From positions 1 through 12,057 of the forward strand of contig CAZHUO010000034.1 in the NCBI GenBank assembly GCA_964535715.1: DNA of 12,057 nucleotides. The letters run 5' to 3'. The DNA comes from CAZCCC01 sp964535715 (GTDB lineage Bacteria > Patescibacteriota > Patescibacteriia > Buchananbacterales > UBA6539). This document shows positions 7,072 through 12,057 of the stretch, one piece after another. Numbering within the stretch: position 1 is the first letter of the stretch; every line of letters begins with the position of its first letter. Under the pieces are notes generated by a model. It made no database searches. It saw only the letters and a list, made by a program, of their open reading frames with translations, and was not told where the DNA came from. The position numbers and the translations under genes are program-made.

Positions 7072-7123
7072 GTTATTTTTGCAATTTGGCATAAGCAAAT
7101 CAACCCGAACTAAAAGTCAGGTT
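7059..7123 (-). promoter_or_regulatory. mutually exclusive leader RNA pairings (attenuator 1:2, 2:3)
   Basis: Segment 1 (AACCTGA, 7123-7117) pairs with segment 2 (TTCGGGTT, 7109-7102), 7 bp with one wobble. Segment 2 extended (TTCGGG, two bases, GATTTG; 7109-7096) pairs with segment 3 (CAAATC, two bases, CCCGGA; 7072-7059), 6+6 bp around a 2x2 internal loop. Segment 3 contains the whole left arm of the terminator (7063-7067). So 2:3 excludes both 1:2 and the terminator, the logic of a trp-type attenuator. In addition AAAAAAACCTG (7128-7118) is fully complementary to CAGGTTTTTTT (7055-7045). Confidence 0.6.
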
Positions 7124-7157
7124 TTTTTGCTTTGTTGTTGCAAGAGTGGGTGTTCAT
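7110..7157 (-). CDS. putative lysine leader peptide of dapA
   Basis: A 15-codon frame, MNTHSCNNKAKKPDF then TAG, with Lys at positions 9, 11 and 12 just before pairing segment 1. Its ATG is 6-8 bases from the promoter -10, so the message would begin at or next to the start codon (leaderless; no Shine-Dalgarno is possible). A ribosome stalled on the Lys codons would cover segment 1 and free segment 2, giving antitermination; one at the TAG would cover segment 2 and allow termination. E. coli trpL has 14 residues with Trp at 10 and 11, a close geometric parallel. The A-rich codons may instead reflect pairing constraints with the U-tract, and translation is unproven. Confidence 0.5.
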   Translation of the reverse strand: MNTHSCNNKAKKPDF

Positions 7158-7163
7158 AGTTTC

Positions 7164-7192
7164 AGATTATCAGCCTGGTGGTTTTTTGTCAA
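7164..7192 (-). promoter_or_regulatory. promoter of the dapA leader
   Basis: On the minus strand a perfect -35 TTGACA (7187-7192) is followed by either GATAAT (15-base spacer, 5 of 6 consensus) or TAATCT (17-base spacer). Either places the start of transcription at or within a few bases of the leader ATG at 7157. The -35 overlaps the edge of a 20-base intergenic repeat (7189-7208). Confidence 0.7.
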
Positions 7193-7230
7193 TTAGTTTA
7201 GCGATTAGGCGCTAGGCTTTTGGCGCTAGG
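7189..7230. repeat. 20-base dispersed repeat with TAGGCGC-type tail
   Basis: TCAATTAGTTTAGCGATTAG (7189-7208) is identical to 9243-9262. It is followed here by GGCGCTAGG twice (7208-7216 and 7222-7230). No convincing terminator for the S74 gene is visible in this gap. Confidence 0.75.
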
Positions 7231-7231
7231 A

Positions 7232-8176
7232 TTAATAACCTATTTTGTTTTTTAGGATATCCAATTCTTGTTTTAGTTCTTGATTTTGTTTTTTCAAGCC
7301 AGCAATTTCAGCCTGTTGTTCCTTGACGGCATTGATAATTACCGCTGACAATTTGTCATAGTCAACACTTTTATAGCCGTCCGGATTGGTAATGACAACC
7401 TGGGGCAAGATTTTTTCCACGTCTTGGGCGATCAAGCCAATTTGCTGAGTTTTCGGCCAAGCCCGATCCTTGAATTCATCAGTTTTCCAATAGTAACTGA
7501 TACCTTCTAACCCCATTAATTTTTTTAGAGAATTATCAAGCGGCTTAATATCTTTTTTAAAACGGAGATCCGAAGAACAGGCATAACTGCCGGCGGTAAA
7601 TGTTCCCGGAACAGAAACACTGCCACCGGCGTTAAATGTCATTCTGATGGCAACGTTGGTTTCGGTAATAGCGAAATTATTTCCGTATCCCCCTATATGC
7701 CAATTTTTACTTTGATCGGTATCGGTAAACTGTATCTCCGGAGCATTTGAGGAAATATGCAATTTCCTTAATGGATTTGAAATGCCAATGCCAATATATC
7801 CATTTTGTTTAATAGTAAAATCCTCTCCATTGCTTCCCATGTCAACAAAAAAACGGCCATCTGAATCAAGCATTCCGGTATAGCCTTGAAGCAATCCTCT
7901 TTTCCATTCTATTCCTTCCCAATCTACTGAGCCAGTACCCGTTAATAGAATTTGCGCTCCGTTTGCAGACTGTATATGCATCTCTCTTTGAGGGGCTGTC
8001 GTGCCAATTCCAACCTGACCGCCGGAATTATTATAGTAAATATTAGAGCCGGAAGTTTGCCAGCCATTAACCGCTTTGACAACCGAGGGGTAGCCCGTAA
8101 TGGTAATCACTGTAATAAACAACAGCAAGAAAGCTATAAATAATAAATTTTTTTTGGTTTGAATGATTTTTTTCAT
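7232..8176 (-). CDS. exported protein with C-terminal S74 self-cleaving chaperone domain
   Basis: I start at the ATG at 8176 (314 residues), because a signal sequence begins there (MKKIIQTKK, then hydrophobic about 10-27) and the longer frame would overlap the upstream gene. Two GIG repeat units typical of fibre-like surface proteins are seen: VGIGTTAPQREMHI (about 55-68) and IGIGISNPLRKLHI (about 128-141). The C-terminal domain begins at SSDLRFKKDI: Ser202 and Lys207 have the Ser-x4-Lys spacing of the catalytic dyad of intramolecular chaperone (peptidase S74) domains. IGLIAQDVEKILPQVV and VDYDKLSAVIINAVKE are the usual continuation, and a coiled coil (about 284-313) ends the protein. In phage tail fibres and related proteins this domain drives trimer assembly and then cuts itself off. 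The likely role is a trimeric surface fibre or adhesin. No Shine-Dalgarno is visible. Confidence 0.85.
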   Translation of the reverse strand: MKKIIQTKKNLLFIAFLLLFITVITITGYPSVVKAVNGWQTSGSNIYYNNSGGQVGIGTTAPQREMHIQSANGAQILLTGTGSVDWEGIEWKRGLLQGYTGMLDSDGRFFVDMGSNGEDFTIKQNGYIGIGISNPLRKLHISSNAPEIQFTDTDQSKNWHIGGYGNNFAITETNVAIRMTFNAGGSVSVPGTFTAGSYACSSDLRFKKDIKPLDNSLKKLMGLEGISYYWKTDEFKDRAWPKTQQIGLIAQDVEKILPQVVITNPDGYKSVDYDKLSAVIINAVKEQQAEIAGLKKQNQELKQELDILKNKIGY

Positions 8177-8231
8177 AAAATTATTTTTGCTTAGTTTAAA
8201 TTTATTAAAAAAATAGACAATATATTTTGTT

Positions 8232-9170
8232 TTAATTAGCGCATGAATTGCTTGGCATGCCATATTGGGCAACTACGGCATTTTTCCAAACCTCATCGGA
8301 TGTTATTTTAAAATCCCAGGAATCAATACCGCGGCGCAAAACTCGGTAGTAGTAACCGGCACCAAAATCCGTCAATGGAGCGCTTTCATCATAAACATTA
8401 AATCTCATTAAAGCCATACCGGAAAAATCATTATTTTTATAAACAGTGAATACTCCCGTGGTCGGATCAGCTAATTCCCAGCCGTTGTTTGTTGTTACTC
8501 CAGTATAAACATCAGCAACGACATGTCCAAGTTTTGGATTTTTCATGCAACCTGTAGATATTGATTCAATTATCCATCTATCATTAACCGTTTCTACACT
8601 GGCAGAGGGAATGCCCTTAGCCCTGGCCAAGGCGATAAAGGCGGTAGCCCAGTCAGTACAGCCAAGTGCACATCGCGAAGACAAAATTTGATCCGCCGTT
8701 CTGGATAATCTGACGGCGCCATTGCAATAATTATTAGCCGCTGAAGAGTTTTGGATATTTCCTTCATTAGGGTCATGCATCCAGTTCATAATATTTTGGA
8801 CTGTATTATGCGGCGTATCCAAGGTATCTATTTGATCGGCTAAAGCTTTAATATTAGCTGTCTGTTTTGACATATTAATAATTCCGGCAGAATTATTAAT
8901 TATACCGTTAGTCATATAAAAAGCTTGCCAAGCGCAATTGATTTGTCCCAAAGGCCAAATTTGATAAAAAGAAGAACCGATTGGCAAGGGTGCGGTGCAG
9001 ATGCTTTTATCTGTCGTTGTCTGTGATGCTGTTTCCAAAGGTTCTGAAATTAAGGCATTTAGTACTTGGTAGCCAAAAAATCCCAAACCAATGATGCATA
9101 TTGAAATTAACCCGATTACTGCAAGCATACTCTTGGTTGAGAGGCGATTCTCTATCTTGCTTTTTATCAT
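8232..9170 (-). CDS. membrane-anchored transglutaminase-like protein
   Basis: I start at the ATG at 9170 (312 residues); an in-frame TTG at 9191 is the alternative, and neither has a Shine-Dalgarno. A single membrane segment (about 15-38, MLAVIGLISICIIGLGFFGYQVL) anchors or exports it. The domain carries a Cys-His-Asp triad in the usual context: Cys171 in GCTDWATAF followed by ALARAKGIP, His216 in GHVVADVY, and Asp235 in WELADPTTG. Proteins of this superfamily are cysteine proteases or amide cross-linkers, here acting outside the cytoplasm. Several other Cys are present (for example C58, C79, C149, C208, C310), which could form disulfides. It lies 55 bases upstream of the S74 protein gene with no terminator, so the two are probably co-transcribed and may share a surface substrate. 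The substrate cannot be told from sequence. Confidence 0.8.
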   Translation of the reverse strand: MIKSKIENRLSTKSMLAVIGLISICIIGLGFFGYQVLNALISEPLETASQTTTDKSICTAPLPIGSSFYQIWPLGQINCAWQAFYMTNGIINNSAGIINMSKQTANIKALADQIDTLDTPHNTVQNIMNWMHDPNEGNIQNSSAANNYCNGAVRLSRTADQILSSRCALGCTDWATAFIALARAKGIPSASVETVNDRWIIESISTGCMKNPKLGHVVADVYTGVTTNNGWELADPTTGVFTVYKNNDFSGMALMRFNVYDESAPLTDFGAGYYYRVLRRGIDSWDFKITSDEVWKNAVVAQYGMPSNSCAN

Positions 9171-9242
9171 AATTATTAAATATTTATCCAATTAGGCTTT
9201 GATGTATTTGTATATTAAGTTTATCAATATATGGTTTTATTA

Positions 9243-9277
9243 TCAATTAGTTTAGCGATTAGACCCTAGGTACTAGG
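9243..9277. repeat. second copy of the 20-base dispersed repeat
   Basis: TCAATTAGTTTAGCGATTAG (9243-9262) matches 7189-7208 exactly, then continues into CTAGG-type units (ACCCTAGGTACTAGGATC) related to the other TAGG arrays. It lies in the 248-base divergent gap between the transglutaminase-like gene and smc. Confidence 0.75.
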
Positions 9278-9309
9278 ATCTCTTAATCTCTCGATCTTAT
9301 CATTTCAGG

Positions 9310-9338
9310 TTGGTTTTTGTTAAATTTTATGATAGAAT
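9310..9338 (+). promoter_or_regulatory. promoter of smc
   Basis: TTGGTT (9310-9315), a 17-base spacer and TAGAAT (9333-9338) preceded by TGA, an extended -10. The start of transcription would be near 9345, leaving a leader of about 75 bases that contains an AT-rich hairpin. Confidence 0.5.
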
Positions 9339-9395
9339 TAAGTAAATTAAGAATTAAGTAAATTAAGCAAGATAATCTGGCGACTTAATTTACTT
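9335..9395 (+). repeat. 16-base tandem duplication and 12-bp hairpin in the smc leader
   Basis: GAATTAAGTAAATTAA occurs twice head to tail (9335-9350, 9351-9366). The second copy forms the left arm of a perfect inverted repeat, AAGTAAATTAAG (9356-9367) with CTTAATTTACTT (9384-9395), 16-base loop. The sequence resembles the arms of the AT-rich repeats at 4119-4206 and 5681-5783. The first copy overlaps the -10 box. No Shine-Dalgarno precedes the smc ATG at 9419. Confidence 0.7.
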
Positions 9396-9418
9396 TTCTC
9401 TCATAATTTACTTATTCA

Positions 9419-11803
9419 ATGTTTCTCCAAAAAATCGAAATTCAAGGCTTTAAGTCTTTCGCCCAAAAAACCATTTTGGAATTTCCCCGGCCCGGCAAGG
9501 GCTGTCCTTTAGTTAGGAATGGCCTGCCTGCGTCCTTTGGACTTCGGCAGGCAAGCGAGCCAGGCCAATTGGCCGAAGGAACTTGTGGCATTGCCTGCAT
9601 TGTCGGGCCAAACGGCTCAGGCAAATCCAATATTGTTGATTCGGTCCGCTGGGTGCTTGGTGAACAAAGCTTAAAAAGCCTGCGGGGTAAAAAATCCCAA
9701 GATGTTATTTTTATCGGTTCGGAAAAAAAAGCAAAACTCGGCATGGCTCAAGTGTCAATGCATATTAATAATGAAGACGGCACAATGCCGCTTGACTATC
9801 AAGAAGTGATAATTTCCCGAAAAATTTATCGAAACGGCGAAAGCGAATATTTAATAAACAAAAGCAAGGTCAGACTGCAGGATATTATAATGATGGTGGC
9901 AAAAGCGAACTTCGGCCAGAAAAGCTATAGTATAGTTTCGCAGGGTTCAATTGATCAGGTCATAATGGCAAACCCAAACGAGCGCAAAGATTATTTTGAC
10001 GAGGCAGTCGGAGTTAAAGAATTTCAGCTTAAACGAGATCAGTCCTTAAACAAGCTTGAAAGCGCCTGGAATAATTTGCGCCAAGTTGAAGCCTTGCTTA
10101 CTGAAATTTCGCCAAGGCTTAATTCTTTAACCAGACAAGTTAAAAGGCTTGAAAAGCGGGAAAAGGTGGAAAAGGAGTTAAAGGAAATTCAGCAAAAATA
10201 TTTCGGCTGGCTTTGGCATGATATGGAAAAACAGATAAGTGAACTCAAGCCAAAGCTTGCACAAGGAGAAAGCGAGCTTAGGTCAAAAAGCCAGGAATTA
10301 AAAAGCCTTCAGCAAAAACTTAATGAAATGGAGCATGAAGATTCCCGAAGCAAGGTGTTTAACGAGATTCAGCAAAAATACCAAAAGATTTTGGATCAGA
10401 AAAATAAGCTTCGCGAAGAGCAGCTGATTTTACAAAATAGAATCGAAATTGCCAAACAGCGCCTGACCGAAAAAGCGGTTCCAATGAGCCTTTCGGAAAT
10501 AATTTTTGGCCTTAAAGAAATTGAAAAACTGGAAGAAAAGATATTAGATAATTTAGATGCCAAAGATATTTTAAAGCTGGCCCAGCTTAAAGAAGACATC
10601 AGGGAACTCGGCCGGCTTATCAGGGAGCTTAAAGATAAATTGGAAAATCCAAAAGTCAAAGAAAAAGTGAAGACGGAAATTGATAAAGATTTATTAGATG
10701 ACCTCAAGGAAGTTGAAACTGATTTGGGCGGAATTGAAAAACAGCTTGAGCAGGCAAAATTGGAAGTATCGAATTTTAACCAGCAGGAAGAAAAAAAGAA
10801 AGGCAAATTTTTTGAAATCCAGCGCCAGATTACCCAAAAACAAAATCAATATAATGAATTGTCCGGCCAAACTTCAAGCCTTAGGGTAGAAATGGCAAAG
10901 TATGAAACGCGCCAGCAAGATTTAAGGCAGGAGATAAAAGAAGAAATGGAAAATTTGGCCTGGCTGCAAAATTATAAGGCGGAAAAAATAAAAGAAGATG
11001 AAATGCGTTCGGAAATGATAAAATTTAAGCGCCAGCTTGAATTAATCGGCGGAGTTGATCCGGAAATTGTTAAGGAATATAACGAAACCAAAGAGCGCCA
11101 TGATTTTTTGCAGGATCAGTCGGAAGATCTGCGTAAATCGGTAAAATCATTGGAGGGTATCATTAATGATTTGGATGATAAAATTCAGCTTCAGTTTGAT
11201 TCGGCATTTAAAAGCATTAATAAGGAATTTGAAAGATATTTTAAAATTTTATTTAACGGCGGAAAAGCGGAATTGGTTTTGGTTAAAGAAGATGTTAGCA
11301 AGCAAGATAAGCAAGATAGGCAAGATAAGGAGACTAACGGCAGTGATCAAGAAGTTCAGGAGGGTGGAATTTTGGACAAGCTTTTAGCTGCCGAAGAAAA
11401 CGTTGGACCGAAAGCATTTTTAAAAAGAAGAACCGGAAAAGTAATCACCGGAATTGATATTATCGCAACTCCTCCCGGTAAAAAAGTTTCATCAATTAGC
11501 ATGCTTTCCGGCGGCGAAAGATCGCTTGCGTCAATTGCTTTAATTTGTGCGGTAATTTCCAACAACCCCTCCCCTTTTGTGATTTTGGATGAAGTTGATG
11601 CGGCGCTTGATGAAGCCAATTCCCAGCGTTTTGGAAAAATCATTGACGAGCTTTCACACAAAACTCAATTTATTGTAATTACTCATAACCGAGCCACCAT
11701 GCATCAGGCCAATATTTTATATGGCGTGACTATGGGTGAAGATGGCGTGTCGCGTTTAATCAGCCTGAAGCTGGAAGAAGCCCAGAGGATAGTCAGGCAG
11801 TAA
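9419..11803 (+). CDS. smc: short SMC-type chromosome condensation ATPase
   Basis: An SMC head split between the two ends: N-terminal IEIQGFKSF, Walker A GPNGSGKS (63-70), WVLGEQSLKSLRG and Q-loop SQGSID (Q175); C-terminal signature LSGGE (696-700), Walker B VILDE (721-725, followed by VDAALDEAN) and the H-loop ITHN (H756). Two charged coiled-coil arms (about 205-345 and 430-595) join them. Bacterial SMC is usually about 1150-1190 residues; this has 794. Between the arms (about 350-430) there is only helical, charged sequence and no glycine-rich hinge or CxxC zinc hook. SMC dimers organise and segregate the chromosome with ScpA/ScpB, neither of which is here. Two oddities: about 32 extra residues just before Walker A, encoded by palindromic repeats (9505-9574), and a low-complexity insert (about 623-676). 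The ATG at 9419 begins a family-like MFLQKIEIQGFKSF. Confidence 0.92.
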   Translation: MFLQKIEIQGFKSFAQKTILEFPRPGKGCPLVRNGLPASFGLRQASEPGQLAEGTCGIACIVGPNGSGKSNIVDSVRWVLGEQSLKSLRGKKSQDVIFIGSEKKAKLGMAQVSMHINNEDGTMPLDYQEVIISRKIYRNGESEYLINKSKVRLQDIIMMVAKANFGQKSYSIVSQGSIDQVIMANPNERKDYFDEAVGVKEFQLKRDQSLNKLESAWNNLRQVEALLTEISPRLNSLTRQVKRLEKREKVEKELKEIQQKYFGWLWHDMEKQISELKPKLAQGESELRSKSQELKSLQQKLNEMEHEDSRSKVFNEIQQKYQKILDQKNKLREEQLILQNRIEIAKQRLTEKAVPMSLSEIIFGLKEIEKLEEKILDNLDAKDILKLAQLKEDIRELGRLIRELKDKLENPKVKEKVKTEIDKDLLDDLKEVETDLGGIEKQLEQAKLEVSNFNQQEEKKKGKFFEIQRQITQKQNQYNELSGQTSSLRVEMAKYETRQQDLRQEIKEEMENLAWLQNYKAEKIKEDEMRSEMIKFKRQLELIGGVDPEIVKEYNETKERHDFLQDQSEDLRKSVKSLEGIINDLDDKIQLQFDSAFKSINKEFERYFKILFNGGKAELVLVKEDVSKQDKQDRQDKETNGSDQEVQEGGILDKLLAAEENVGPKAFLKRRTGKVITGIDIIATPPGKKVSSISMLSGGERSLASIALICAVISNNPSPFVILDEVDAALDEANSQRFGKIIDELSHKTQFIVITHNRATMHQANILYGVTMGEDGVSRLISLKLEEAQRIVRQ
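9505..9574. repeat. in-frame composite palindromic element inside smc
   Basis: Three adjacent palindromes: TCCT/AGGA (9505-9518); GCCTGCCTGCGTCC (9522-9535) with GGACTTCGGCAGGC (9539-9552), 14-bp arms with three central mismatches around a TTT loop; and the perfect GGCCAATTGGCC (9563-9574). The reading frame stays open and gains about 32 residues between EF (21-22) and the Walker A strand, where B. subtilis SMC has 6. Its CTTCGGC core and AGGCAAG flank match the polA element at 3006-3039. Confidence 0.8.
11302..11327 (+). repeat. 9-base tandem repeat in smc coding KQD/RQD
   Basis: GCAAGATA occurs at 11302-11309, 11311-11318 and 11320-11327, a 9-base period encoding KQD, KQD, RQD. It lies in a low-complexity insert of about 50 residues between the KAELVL strand and the IDIIATPPGKK strand that precedes the signature motif. 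The same octamer occurs in the smc leader at 9367-9374. Confidence 0.7.
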
Positions 11804-11868
11804 TCAAAAAAACAAAAAATCAATAAAATATTTAAACAATAAAACAAGAAAATATAGAAACAAGAAAA

Positions 11869-11897
11869 CAAGGCGGAATTTAGCCTTGCTTTTTTTT
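11869..11897 (+). terminator. intrinsic terminator of smc
   Basis: CAAGGC (11869-11874) and GCCTTG (11883-11888) with an 8-base loop, followed by C and eight T. It lies 66 bases after the smc stop; the intervening DNA is A-rich and shows no gene. Confidence 0.85.
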
Positions 11898-11903
11898 AAA
11901 AAT

Positions 11904-12057
11904 CGCGCAGATTAAATAATAATGCGCGGTTGGTTAATTTTTATCCCAGCCTAACTCTTCCTATTTTTTTTGGTTTGCAAATTTCGCCGCTTGGGCTCTT
12001 AATTTTATTGGCGACGTAAGGCGAGGGAAACAAAAAATATTAAATTTTTTGTTTTCG
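11904..12057. other. right-edge stretch with hairpins and no assignable gene
   Basis: CGCGCA/TGCGCG (11904-11909 with 11923-11928) forms a 6-bp stem. At the very edge AAACAAAAAAT (12028-12038) and ATTTTTTGTTT (12044-12054) form a perfect 11-bp inverted repeat. A minus-strand frame is open from the edge to a TAG at 11961-11963 (about 31 residues ending RAQAAKFANQKK). It could be a gene end or repeat-derived; I cannot decide. Confidence 0.4.

Noticed and set aside
7102..7131. Separate plus-strand terminator (AACCCGA... GGTT then T-run)
   Set aside because: The hairpin and T-run exist on the plus strand, but no plus-strand gene ends nearby; it is better read as segments 1 and 2 of the minus-strand attenuator.
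7044..7157. Lysine riboswitch or T-box for dapA
   Set aside because: At about 115 bases the leader is shorter than the lysine riboswitch (about 175 bases), and no T-box TGGNACC motif is seen; the small frame with alternative hairpins fits better.
10396..10806. 136-codon serine- and phenylalanine-rich minus-strand frame
   Set aside because: It is the mirror of the lysine/glutamate-rich coiled coil of smc, which keeps the opposite strand open by composition.

Overview
The window looks like a chromosome segment from a Candidate Phyla Radiation (Patescibacteria) bacterium, probably a Parcubacteria-like lineage. This rests on family resemblance and style, not on a search: a short SMC whose C-terminal end has a CPR-like look, a full three-domain DNA polymerase I, AT-rich DNA, weak or absent Shine-Dalgarno sites before several genes, and intergenic spaces full of short palindromic repeats. 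No in-frame TGA was noticed, so the standard code fits.

Layout. Six of the seven substantial genes are on the minus strand. Reading that strand from right to left they are: a membrane-anchored transglutaminase-like protein (8232-9170); an exported protein with a self-cleaving S74 chaperone domain (7232-8176); dapA (5844-6908), preceded by a candidate leader-peptide attenuator (7045-7192); an exported EGE-repeat/EF-hand protein (4397-5578); polA (1196-3982); and an HD-domain hydrolase (319-1191) 4 bases after polA. The seventh gene, smc (9419-11803), is divergent on the plus strand. The first ~97 and last ~130 bases may hold the ends of neighbouring genes or more repeats.

How the genes relate. 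polA and the HD gene probably form one transcript from an extended -10 promoter to a terminator at 84-107. The transglutaminase-like and S74 genes are 55 bases apart with no terminator between them and both have exported or anchored products, so they are probably co-expressed at the cell surface. dapA stands alone behind its own promoter, a 15-codon reading frame with a Lys-Ala-Lys-Lys run, three mutually exclusive RNA pairings and a U-tract terminator. That is the layout of the trp and his attenuators, here apparently tuned to lysine.

Most notable points: (1) the proposed lysine attenuator before dapA; (2) related palindromic elements carried in frame inside both polA and smc, like Rickettsia palindromic elements; (3) a 794-residue SMC with no recognisable hinge; (4) several repeat families filling almost every intergenic gap.
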